Below, piece by piece: positions 35,642 through 43,455 of a stretch of DNA of 64,000 bases. How positions within the stretch are numbered: position 1 is the stretch's first letter; every line of letters starts with the position of its first letter. The DNA is from Halomonas sp. CUBES01 (GTDB taxonomy: Bacteria > Pseudomonadota > Gammaproteobacteria > Pseudomonadales > Halomonadaceae), in the NCBI RefSeq assembly GCF_020991005.1, contig NZ_JAJLLW010000004.1, forward strand, positions 248,001 through 312,000. The letters run 5' to 3'. A program made the position numbers and the translations under genes. Under the pieces are notes generated by a model that saw only the letters and a program-made list of their open reading frames with translations, was not told the DNA's origin and did no database searches.

Positions 35642-37333
35642 TCATAGCACCCTGACGCGCAACGCAATCACAAGCTCTCTGATCTCGGTTAAGCGCTGCT
35701 GAGAACCGAAGAGACGGCCAAAAAACGGGACGGATGAAGCGCCAGGTACACCTTCGTCGAGATTGTCGGTGGTCTGGTCGATAAGCCCGCCAATGAGCAC
35801 AACATCGCCATCGTTCAGGCGCAGGGTCGTGGTTAACCCCTTGAGATTGACCTCTGGCAAGGAAACGCGGGTACTACCGCCGACATCGATAAGCCGAAGA
35901 CTCGATTGGTCCACGGTGGTCTGGGTAGGGCGTATCAGCAGCTCCACGCTGCCATTTTCGCGCACGAAAGGCACCACACCGACCATCACGCCTGAAAATA
36001 CAGAGTCGGTTTCCACATCAGCGGTGGTGGTGGTGGCGCCGCCCCCCGGGGCTGTCTGGGTTACCGAACTACTGGAAACGAAGCGCGACGTGGTGCCGAC
36101 ACTGAGCATTGCCGGCGTGCCATTGCGCGCCAGGATATTGGGATTTGAGAGCACCGAAACGCTGCCGAAGGAGTCCAGTGCTTGCAGGATCGCGCCAAAG
36201 TTATTGTCACGATAAGCGATACCCAGCCCAGTACCATTCCCGTCGGTCAGGTTCTGTTGCGGAATTGTCAATGATGTACCAGGAAGCTCGCCGCCAGCGT
36301 TGGGCAAATTGGCAGTGGTGCTGCCAAGCTGGGTTGCGGCCCCCGTGATAACCCCTCCAAAGTTGTCGCGTAATAGGGTCCAATCGATACCGAACCGGTA
36401 GCCATCGCTGAGCCGCACGTCGATAAGCTGGGCTTCAATGAACACCTGGCGTCCAACAAAGTGTTGCAACTGACTGATGTACTGATCAACGGCGTTTACC
36501 TTATCGGGCCGACCCTTGACATAGAGCGTGCCTGACAAGGGGTCGATCGATAAATTGGTGTGTTGGCTCCCCTGTCTCCTTTGCCCGCTTTCTGTATCAG
36601 CCTCGTCGCTCGTGTCACCCTGCTCTTGGCCGATGATAGCGCGCACGCTTCTTTCAACCGCTTCGAAAGGCTTTTCAGAGCCCCCACCACTGGCATCCAA
36701 CGACAGGTTACCGCGCAGGGTTCCCGATCCACCGCCCCCTGTCGCGCCGGTGCCAGCGCCAAACACGTTACCTCCATCGCTGATTTGCAGGTCGCTTGCC
36801 GTATTCAGGAAATCAAGCGGATACATTTTTTCCTGCATCAACTGCACACGTAAGGTCTGCCCCCGCACTTGACCGTACACATTGTAAACGTCAAGGATGC
36901 TGTCAAGCGCCTCGCGGGTGCTGACATCGCGAAGCGCGAGTGTAGCCCGCTGTTCAAGGTCAAGCACGCTCGGGTCAATGATCAAGCTAAGCGAGGAATT
37001 GGCGCTCAATGCGCGTAGTGCATCACTGATATGCGCATCGGAAAGGCTGAGTGACAAGGTTTCCTCTTCCAACGGATCAAATGCCGGTTCCGCCGATGCT
37101 GACTCAGTGGCCTCAGAACGCTGCTCGATCTCTGCCTGCAGTCGCTCCACGGTGGCAAGAAGTTTGCGGGATTCCGCTGCCGCGTTCAGCGCGACTTCCT
37201 GGCTTGTCTCTGTGTCCACCTCCTCCATATGCTCAAGGCTCAGCGGGGGCTGGTTGGCACACCCAGACAGCCCCATCGCCGCAGCGGTCGGCAACAGTAA
37301 GCGTTTCATTGCGTGTTTGACGGCGCTATTCAT
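35642..37333 (-). CDS. Secretin, MshL/PilQ-like lipoprotein
   Basis: This 563-residue outer-membrane channel protein has a signal peptide ending in the lipobox LSGC with lipidated Cys25. A helical segment (about 45-80), a short secretin N domain (LSLSDAHISDALRALSANSS, DVSTREALDSIL) and a Gly/Ser-rich linker follow. The secretin core starts at LSIDPLSGTLYVKG and includes FVGRQVFIEAQLIDV, SVLSNPNILARNGTPAMLSVG and VEVDLLIRPT-like strands, ending NDGDVVLIGGLID. This is the MshL subtype rather than PilQ because AMIN domains are missing. GGAG precedes ATG 37333. The channel would let the fibre cross the outer membrane. Confidence 0.93.
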   Translation of the reverse strand: MNSAVKHAMKRLLLPTAAAMGLSGCANQPPLSLEHMEEVDTETSQEVALNAAAESRKLLATVERLQAEIEQRSEATESASAEPAFDPLEEETLSLSLSDAHISDALRALSANSSLSLIIDPSVLDLEQRATLALRDVSTREALDSILDVYNVYGQVRGQTLRVQLMQEKMYPLDFLNTASDLQISDGGNVFGAGTGATGGGGSGTLRGNLSLDASGGGSEKPFEAVERSVRAIIGQEQGDTSDEADTESGQRRQGSQHTNLSIDPLSGTLYVKGRPDKVNAVDQYISQLQHFVGRQVFIEAQLIDVRLSDGYRFGIDWTLLRDNFGGVITGAATQLGSTTANLPNAGGELPGTSLTIPQQNLTDGNGTGLGIAYRDNNFGAILQALDSFGSVSVLSNPNILARNGTPAMLSVGTTSRFVSSSSVTQTAPGGGATTTTADVETDSVFSGVMVGVVPFVRENGSVELLIRPTQTTVDQSSLRLIDVGGSTRVSLPEVNLKGLTTTLRLNDGDVVLIGGLIDQTTDNLDEGVPGASSVPFFGRLFGSQQRLTEIRELVIALRVRVL

Positions 37334-37394
37334 CCTAGGTGCTCCACGTTTTTATTCACTAAAATCTGGCCGTTATGCGTCATGGCAATGCCCG

Positions 37395-38120
37395 TTATGA
37401 CGACCTCAGCCACCCCACCAGAACACTGAACCCTTCCACGATGACCACGTCATCTCGGTCATGGGCGGCGGCGGTGCTCGGGGCATAAGCACAAGATCCC
37501 GTGTGCACGGAGTCGAAGCGATCTCCGTCGCCATCACGATCGTCCAAAGGCATTACCACAAAAAAGGCGACATGGCGGACAGGGTTCGCCGCACAATCAA
37601 TCGCCCCCTCCCTGCCTTCATCCCCCGTTACATAAATATGATCTGTGTTGAGACTCTGGCCGACAGCGTTATTAAGGCCGCGGATTAAGTCGAATGTATT
37701 CGTTCGACCATCACCGCTGCGATCCAGGGTAACGGCGAGGTCGGCATCAGCCGCGGCATCAGCATTATCCGGGTGGCGATAAACGCCATAGAACGCCTGT
37801 TTTGAAGCATCGGGAATAGCCATACCCAGCGTTTCGTAGGGCACCCATCCGGTGTGTGTTGACGTTGTTATGCAGTCATTCGCACGGCCATCATGGTTGG
37901 TATCCGGGCAGGGGAGCCGAGCATTTGCTAGTGCGAACGCTCGAACAGCGCTCTTGACTTCTTCGCCATGCCGCTCGGCGGCCTGGCGCTGCTGCACCCC
38001 ACCAACGTTTAAAAAGTGTCCGCTGACTGTCCACATCAACAGTCCCATCACGGCCAACACCACGGCCAGCTCGACGAAGGTGAAGCCGCTAGCCGCTTTT
38101 AATCCACCAATACGCCGCAT
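37395..38120 (-). CDS. Pseudopilin C with RLPCPDT module
   Basis: This 241-residue prepilin has the leader MRRIGGLKAASG and then FTFVELAVVLAVMGLLMW. It carries RLPCPDTNHDGRANDC (68-83), a variant of the module in pseudopilins D, E and F, then YETLGM, YGVYR and the second motif DDRDGDGDRFDS. Unlike D, E and F it lacks the long hydrophobic tail and ends soon after DDVVIVEGFSVLVGWL. It lies directly before the secretin gene, two bases after the preceding gene. Probably the ancestral, shortest form of the four. Confidence 0.8.
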   Translation of the reverse strand: MRRIGGLKAASGFTFVELAVVLAVMGLLMWTVSGHFLNVGGVQQRQAAERHGEEVKSAVRAFALANARLPCPDTNHDGRANDCITTSTHTGWVPYETLGMAIPDASKQAFYGVYRHPDNADAAADADLAVTLDRSGDGRTNTFDLIRGLNNAVGQSLNTDHIYVTGDEGREGAIDCAANPVRHVAFFVVMPLDDRDGDGDRFDSVHTGSCAYAPSTAAAHDRDDVVIVEGFSVLVGWLRSS

Positions 38121-38122
38121 CG

Positions 38123-38761
38123 CTATTCAACGTTTGTCAAGGTGTCGGCGTTAACTGAGACTGTGCCCTGTAACCTTTGCATTTCTGTCATCATCTCCTG
38201 GAGCCGCTGTTGATCTTCCTTGCTCGGATTCCTGGCAATGGATTGCATTTCGTTGGCCAGTGATTGAATACGGCCGGCACTTTGCACCGTTTCTTCAAGA
38301 CGTGCCAGGTTAACGCCCGACACTTCATCGCGTCCGATAGCGACGCGTAGCTCGCCAAGCAGCGACGCCACTCGTTCAGGTGACGGGTTACCTGCCATCG
38401 TCATGTTGGTAAGTTCGCGCTGAATACGCTGAACCTCGCCCGGATCAGCAACTCCCATGGGATTACCGATGTCATCCATGACGCCGTTGGGCACCGTCTG
38501 GCTGGGCGCTTGCGACGCCTGTTGGGGAAACAACGGGGGCGCACTATCGGAGTCAACGGCAGGAGGCTCCAAATCATCTGCTGGCGATTCACTAATATCA
38601 GGCTCTCGGGTCGATACTGTCGGCTCGGGGCTCTCCGCACTGGGCAGGTTTTCACTGGGCGACGGCACGGGTTGCGGCATTACAACGGCGTAAAACCACA
38701 TAATGGCGGCAGCAAGCACCGCAACACCTACCAAAAAACCGTAAAGCGCTTGGCGATTCAT
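38123..38761 (-). CDS. Membrane-anchored protein of unknown function in pilus operon
   Basis: This 212-residue protein was not recognised. It has one N-terminal membrane helix (about residues 7-28, GFLVGVAVLAAAIMWFYAVV), a Pro/Ser/Glu-rich linker up to about residue 90, then a helical domain (PGEVQRIQRELTNM to the end) with heptad character. The topology suggests a bitopic protein with a periplasmic domain, like MshN or PilO-type components in position but not in visible sequence. It lies between the PilP-like gene and pseudopilin C. Confidence 0.7.
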   Translation of the reverse strand: MNRQALYGFLVGVAVLAAAIMWFYAVVMPQPVPSPSENLPSAESPEPTVSTREPDISESPADDLEPPAVDSDSAPPLFPQQASQAPSQTVPNGVMDDIGNPMGVADPGEVQRIQRELTNMTMAGNPSPERVASLLGELRVAIGRDEVSGVNLARLEETVQSAGRIQSLANEMQSIARNPSKEDQQRLQEMMTEMQRLQGTVSVNADTLTNVE

Positions 38762-38789
38762 TGGTTACCCCTTTTTAAATTCGTTGTGA

Positions 38790-39344
38790 TCAATCCACAT
38801 CGTTTGCACCATTGCCGTTGCGCAGCGTCCCTAGCCGCATTGTCTCTTCCTCTGGTAAGCGCAGCGTTTGCTCACGCCCTTCGCGCTCTCGAACCACCGC
38901 CACGCGGCTGTCAATCCTTACTACCCGGCCTCCCCCCGGGAGCGAGTCACCGGGTTTTACCAGTGCGCCGTCGATCATCGCCATGCGACTCTGCCCATCC
39001 AGCAGAAGCGTCAGGCGACGATCCGGCAGTGGCGCACGGATAACGCTCTCCGTTGCGTTATGTTGCTCGACGACGGGTTGGGTATCCGGGCGTTGCGCCA
39101 TTGCCAACAGGCTATTGACGTTAACATCACGTCTTACCGCCATTAGGCTTTCGAGCTTCTCCAGCATCCCACTGGCGTTGGCAAACTGTGTCTGTTCGGC
39201 ATCGCTGACAGGCGTCACTTCAGGTAAGGAGCCCTGGCTAGTCCCCACGGGCTGGCTGCTCTGCCGACTTTGTGGAAGTTCGGTCAGCGCCCAACCGACG
39301 ATAACAAGGGCAATGGCGTTGAACCCGATAAACAGATATTTCAT
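38790..39344 (-). CDS. PilP/MshK/GspC-like inner-membrane protein
   Basis: This 184-residue protein has an N-terminal membrane helix (about 4-22, LFIGFNAIALVIVGWAL), a variable linker and a C-terminal small beta domain (RLTLLLDGQSRMAMIDGALVKPGD through VVRIDSRVAVVRERE). The motif of short strands with GALVKPGDSLPGG-VVRI is that of the GspC homology region, PilP and MshK. These proteins link the inner-membrane complex to the secretin. The start overlaps the stop of the GspL-like gene (ATGA at 39341-39344). Confidence 0.72.
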   Translation of the reverse strand: MKYLFIGFNAIALVIVGWALTELPQSRQSSQPVGTSQGSLPEVTPVSDAEQTQFANASGMLEKLESLMAVRRDVNVNSLLAMAQRPDTQPVVEQHNATESVIRAPLPDRRLTLLLDGQSRMAMIDGALVKPGDSLPGGGRVVRIDSRVAVVREREGREQTLRLPEEETMRLGTLRNGNGANDVD

Positions 39345-40660
39345 AAATCCAGGCTCTCGGGCTCAAGGCGATAGGAAAAACTGCCCGGCTCACTGCCACT
39401 GGGCTCCAGTGGCACTGGCCGCCAGCCGTGGCCGCGCAACGTCGATAGAAATATCCTGACGGCATCACTATCAGCGCCATCAGATACCCCATCCACGCGC
39501 AACTGATAGCCACTGCGTCGACTTGACTCCAAGTGAACTCGGTAGATGGTGAGCCCTCTGACCGCTGCTGACCGGACGCTGTCCAATACCTGGGTAGGCG
39601 TATAGGGCGCGCCCTGATTGAGTCGCGTGGCAAAGTTGGCAAGCTCCGTGAGATCGCTGGAATAGTCGTCGAACTGCACCTGCTGAATAGCGGTACGCTT
39701 ATCGCGAACATCGCTCATCAATGTCTCGGATTGTGCCCACTCGCCTTTAGCCAGCTGATGGGCAAATGTCCCTGCGACGCCAATGCCGATCGCCAACACA
39801 CCGATGGTCGTCATTACGGCGGGTGCCATGGATTCTGACCACCAGGCGACTTTTTCTACCCCTGTATTGCTGCTTTCGCGGGCGCCAAGACGATTGAGCG
39901 CAAGCGGGAGTGCACTGCTCAAAGCCCCCTGGTTCAAAGCATCCTGACCCGAAGAATCTTGCCGGGTACGGAAACGGCGAGGCATAACGCGATCAATCTT
40001 GACGTCTCCTGCCTGCTGGAGGGTGTCCATAATCGCTGTGTCGATCGCGTCATCGTCTTCTTCGGCAGCGGTCAGCCATTCATAACGACGACGATTCTGT
40101 CGATCGGCTTGACGGTCAAGCTCAGCGATGTTGGCACCCAGCGTCTGTGCCGCCAGTTGCAAATCGTCCATGCCTGTCGTGGCGCTATACACGTCTTCAA
40201 ACACCAAGCCGTGTTTATCTCTGGCAAACATCAGCAAGCGCCGGCCAAGACGAAGAATGCGTCCTTGGTTCATGTTGACGTCCGCCAGCAAGGCGCCGGT
40301 CGGGTAGACCAGGCAATGATCACGCTGGCGGCGAACCCAATCGAGCAACTGTTGCCAGGTGTCAAGGGGGATGGCGGTGTAGAAAGCCTGTCCGCCACCA
40401 CTTGTCTTGAAAAGGCGGTGTATAACGATATGACTGGGGCCTTCTATCCACCCCTCCCTGCGAACTTGCCGCTCAATCAGCGCCCGCGCAAATTTTGTTT
40501 GTCCCTCAAAGCGCAGCAAACCAGTAAAGGCATCGCCAAAGTGAACCAGTAAACGCGCGGGGCTTTCCAGACGCGGGAACGGCTTTACCACATCACACTG
40601 CGCCTGGAGGTTAAAAAGCCGCCATTGATCACCGTCAACTAACATCATGTCACTTTTCAT
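39341..40660 (-). CDS. GspL/MshI-like protein with PilN-like C-terminal part
   Basis: This 439-residue bitopic protein has a cytoplasmic N-terminal part of about 270 residues, which lacks clear PilM ATP-binding motifs. A single membrane helix follows at about 279-300 (APAVMTTIGVLAIGIGVAGTFA). Then comes a periplasmic part with a coiled coil and a ferredoxin-like PilN/GspL fold (TPTQVLDSVRSAAVRGLTIYRVHLE, DAVRIFLSTLRGHGW). It overlaps the PilO-like gene by four bases. In machines of this kind it docks the ATPase to the inner membrane. The assignment rests on topology and gene order more than on sequence motifs. Confidence 0.65.
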   Translation of the reverse strand: MKSDMMLVDGDQWRLFNLQAQCDVVKPFPRLESPARLLVHFGDAFTGLLRFEGQTKFARALIERQVRREGWIEGPSHIVIHRLFKTSGGGQAFYTAIPLDTWQQLLDWVRRQRDHCLVYPTGALLADVNMNQGRILRLGRRLLMFARDKHGLVFEDVYSATTGMDDLQLAAQTLGANIAELDRQADRQNRRRYEWLTAAEEDDDAIDTAIMDTLQQAGDVKIDRVMPRRFRTRQDSSGQDALNQGALSSALPLALNRLGARESSNTGVEKVAWWSESMAPAVMTTIGVLAIGIGVAGTFAHQLAKGEWAQSETLMSDVRDKRTAIQQVQFDDYSSDLTELANFATRLNQGAPYTPTQVLDSVRSAAVRGLTIYRVHLESSRRSGYQLRVDGVSDGADSDAVRIFLSTLRGHGWRPVPLEPSGSEPGSFSYRLEPESLDL

Positions 40661-41133
40661 TGCGGTGCTTCCTCCAGCAGCAGGTGCAAGGTGCCGGAGA
40701 GTTCGAAATTGACATCCCGAACGTTCCATCCTGGCGGTTGGAACAGACCTTGCTGCGGGTTCTGTACGCTGAGTTCGTAAGCATTGGGGATAAAGATGGA
40801 TTGAGCACTACTGACCGTGGCACCCAGGAGTTCCACCGCTCGCTCGCGTGATACCGAATCACGGCTGAAGCGAATCTTCCGCTCACTCCAGCGGCTCCCG
40901 TCGAGTTGCAGTTGCCTGGCGCGGGCAAGCAGAGTATCAACGGAATCCGCATATGCTTTACGTTGCTCAAGTGCATCAAGACGACTATCCAGCGAGGTAA
41001 TCTGCCGTTGTGCTGTGGCAACCGCGTGTCCTGCATCAGCCAATGCCATCACACCGGAATAAGCGTGATAGACAGCCGCTGCGAGCACCGCCAGCAATAG
41101 GCTAAACAAGGTTATTTTTAACTTGCGCGCCAC
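40657..41133 (-). CDS. PilO/MshJ-like inner-membrane protein
   Basis: This 158-residue protein has a membrane helix at about 8-27 (TLFSLLLAVLAAAVYHAYSG), a coiled coil (ATAQRQITSLDSRLDALEQRK) and a C-terminal alpha/beta domain. This is the topology of PilO, PilN, MshJ and GspM. With the following gene it would form the usual PilN/PilO pair. It starts two bases after the pilin B gene ends. The name is inferred from topology and order. Confidence 0.62.
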   Translation of the reverse strand: MARKLKITLFSLLLAVLAAAVYHAYSGVMALADAGHAVATAQRQITSLDSRLDALEQRKAYADSVDTLLARARQLQLDGSRWSERKIRFSRDSVSRERAVELLGATVSSAQSIFIPNAYELSVQNPQQGLFQPPGWNVRDVNFELSGTLHLLLEEAPQ

Positions 41134-41135
41134 CG

Positions 41136-42029
41136 CTATTGCTCCATGTTCCAGTGAGCGGTCAACAAGGCAACGCGATCTTCATCGAGAGCGTCGTCAG
41201 TATCGCCAGCGCTATCGCCCGACAGGTCACCTCCTCCACCGGTAGCCGCCGTTGGGTTATCGGTTTGCGAAAACGTGTTGTTCGCCTCCCACTGGTAACC
41301 GGGGGCATTGGCACCATCGTCACCTGACTGACCAGCGGCCTGGATGCGGAAGCGGCCTTCGCGGGCGTCTGCCTTGCCGTCAATGATTTGATCAATGTAG
41401 CGGGCGAGATCCGGGGTCAAACCACGCACCACCATCACATTGCCTGCCCCGGAAGGAGTTCCTTCAGAATTCCACTGAAAACATACCTGAACCTCGGCGG
41501 CGTTACCGTTAGTGTCCTGGTAGAGGTACCGATCCTCAAAACCTTCACCCCGCCCGGGAGGCATCTCGATACCTGCCCGTAGCATGAGATCGCGCAGGTT
41601 CTGGGTAGCCAATCCAGCGGCGCCGGCATTATCTTCGCCACCGGCATAGCCGGCACCATTGCAGATACGCAGCCCCTTGTTAGTGAAATTATCCGGAATA
41701 CCCGCAGCGCCGCTACCGCCGCCCCAGGCACTTTGGCGACCACAGACATCACCGCTACCGGAATCGAAATTAGTCTCAGATCCGTTGACCATGTAGGTTG
41801 GCGCCTGCTGGCAGTCACCCAGAACCACACCCGTGCGTTGATAATACTGATCGTAGGTTTGCTTCCACTGATTAAGGTACTTGTTCGCGATCTTTGTGTA
41901 CTCGGCATTGCGCTGCACATCCTTGGCAATCGCAATCGCGCCCAAGATCATGCCGATCACCGCTAGTACGATGGCCATTTCCACTAACGTGAAGCCTGCC
42001 GATTTATGATGTTGTTTGGGATTGCGCAT
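41136..42029 (-). CDS. Pilin-like protein B
   Basis: This 297-residue prepilin has the leader MRNPKQHHKSAG followed by FTLVEMAIVLAVIGMILGA. It shares with pilins A and G the segments DVQRNAEYTKI, GIEMPPGRGEGFEDRYLYQD, AEVQVCFQWN, NVMVVRGLTPDLARYIDQIIDGKADAREGRFR, and DEDRVALLTAHWNMEQ at the end. A Gly/Cys-rich insert (about 75-130) is special to this copy. AAGGAG lies five bases before ATG 42029; an earlier ATG at 42047 overlaps the stop of pilin A. The size is large for a major pilin. Confidence 0.85.
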   Translation of the reverse strand: MRNPKQHHKSAGFTLVEMAIVLAVIGMILGAIAIAKDVQRNAEYTKIANKYLNQWKQTYDQYYQRTGVVLGDCQQAPTYMVNGSETNFDSGSGDVCGRQSAWGGGSGAAGIPDNFTNKGLRICNGAGYAGGEDNAGAAGLATQNLRDLMLRAGIEMPPGRGEGFEDRYLYQDTNGNAAEVQVCFQWNSEGTPSGAGNVMVVRGLTPDLARYIDQIIDGKADAREGRFRIQAAGQSGDDGANAPGYQWEANNTFSQTDNPTAATGGGGDLSGDSAGDTDDALDEDRVALLTAHWNMEQ

Positions 42030-42043
42030 GACAGCTCCTTTGA

Positions 42044-42811
42044 TCACTGGTTCATCTTGTAGTGGGCGGTCATGATTGCCACCTGGTCTTCATCCAGGGT
42101 TTCACCGGCTCCCGTTGCGGTGGCGCTAGCATCGTCAACGTCGTAGGTGTTGTTCGAGCCCCACTCGCTACCAGGCGTACCTGTGCTGTTATTTGCGGTG
42201 ACGTCAGCTTCACGAAAGGCGCCTTCGAGCGCGTCGGCTTTCCCGTCGACCGCCTGATCGAGGTAACGGGCCAGATCCGGTGTAAGGCCTTTGATAACCA
42301 TGACATTGCCCGACCCCGAGACCGTCTCTGGAGGGTTCCACTTGAAGCAGACTTGAATTTCCTGGGGGTTGCCGTTGGTATCGAGGTACACATAGCGATC
42401 CTCGGCCCCCTCAGCACGCCCTGGCGGCATTTCAATGCCCGCACGCAGCATATAGTCGCGAAGACCATCACTATCTGCATCACATAGTTCGTCGACGGAT
42501 GCGTCGGCCATATCGCCACCAGACGGGTCATTATTGTTATCATCGATATATACTTGACCATTAACCATCAGTTGCGGCTCGGTCTGGCTATCGCCGATTG
42601 GAACGCCCATACGCTGGTAGTAAGCGTTATAAGCGACTGCCCACTGATCAATAAATTTTTGCTTAATTTTCGTATATTCAGCATTACGCTGAACATCCTT
42701 GCCAATCATTACCGCCCCTAAAATCAAGCCTATGACGGCAAGCACAATGGCCATTTCAACTAGCGTAAAACCGCTATTATTGGGCGGCCCGGGTGCTATA
42801 TGTGTTTTCAT
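42044..42811 (-). CDS. Pilin-like protein A, first gene of the operon
   Basis: This 255-residue prepilin has the leader MKTHIAPGPPNNSG and then FTLVEMAIVLAVIGLILGA with Glu5. It is closely related to pilins B and G, with NAEYTKIKQKFIDQWAVAYNAYYQRMG, GIEMPPGRAEGAEDRYVYLD, QEIQVCFKWN and GLTPDLARYLDQAVDGKADA. The first position in the operon suggests it is the most expressed, so it is a good candidate for the main fibre subunit. GGAG and AGG lie upstream of ATG 42811. An in-frame ATG at 42841 would lengthen the leader without family support. Confidence 0.86.
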   Translation of the reverse strand: MKTHIAPGPPNNSGFTLVEMAIVLAVIGLILGAVMIGKDVQRNAEYTKIKQKFIDQWAVAYNAYYQRMGVPIGDSQTEPQLMVNGQVYIDDNNNDPSGGDMADASVDELCDADSDGLRDYMLRAGIEMPPGRAEGAEDRYVYLDTNGNPQEIQVCFKWNPPETVSGSGNVMVIKGLTPDLARYLDQAVDGKADALEGAFREADVTANNSTGTPGSEWGSNNTYDVDDASATATGAGETLDEDQVAIMTAHYKMNQ

Positions 42812-43152
42812 CTGCCTGGTCTCCGTCAAAGAGAAAATCAAAAGTTAGTGTTTTTAGTCTCACCGTCTGAGCCACTAACGCATAAAATAAAGATAAAACT
42901 CCCGATGCGTTTAGATGGTTTTTTTATTGGGTTTCTGGTCACTAAAAACATGTGTCATTTACCTAACAATTTTTCTAACTCATGGCCGTTGCTGTTGTAA
43001 TTTTTAAGCGATCTTTGGTCGCATACCAGACGTTGATACATTGGGGTCGTATCGTGCCCCTACGGCCAACGCTTTTTAAAAGTCTGGCTCTTTTGCAAGA
43101 GGGTGTCTTCCACTCAGCGCTACACTGTGTCGATTAATTTAAAAACCTGAAA
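42812..43152 (-). other. Upstream region of the pilus operon
   Basis: This AT-rich noncoding stretch of about 340 bases upstream of pilin A must hold the operon promoter. No close match to sigma70 or sigma54 boxes could be picked with confidence. No RNA gene was recognised. Confidence 0.4.
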
Positions 43153-43338
43153 TCAGGCATGGCCATAAGACACCTGAATGCCTGAATTCGACTGATAAGT
43201 GCAGCACCGGCGGCACTCAGGAGTACTGAGCCCCGCCAGGATTACCTGTTTCGGTGTTCGATAACCAAGCCGCTTTCGTGGGCGGTCGCATATTGTTCGC
43301 CACGTAGAGACGCTAGGTGCAGCGCGGCTACTGCCCAA
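43153..43338 (-). pseudogene. IS30-like transposase remnant, C-terminal end
   Basis: A 61-codon minus-strand frame contains [16 protein letters not shown], the conserved block near the C terminus of IS30 family transposases (N-x-RPRK-x-LGY-x-TP). Just upstream the expected asparagines appear in another frame (VANNM), so a frameshift breaks the gene. Nothing of the DDE core is left. It lies between the pilus operon and the COG0523 gene and marks a past insertion. Confidence 0.5.
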
Positions 43339-43404
43339 CTCAGTACAAGCGCTAGACGCTTACCGACTATCAGGCTCATGACAAGGGGCTTTCAAAACGG
43401 GCAC

Positions 43405-43432
43405 TTAATGTTATATTATCACATAACATTAA
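43405..43432 (+). promoter_or_regulatory. Zur-type operator
   Basis: TTAATGTTAT (43405-43414) and its exact complement ATAACATTAA (43423-43432) are separated by eight bases. The GTTAT-N8-ATAAC core with A/T flanks fits gammaproteobacterial Zur boxes. It ends 23 bases before the start of the metallochaperone gene, so zinc limitation probably derepresses that gene. Confidence 0.75.
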
Positions 43433-43455
43433 ATAACCACTTAGAGATACTCGCA

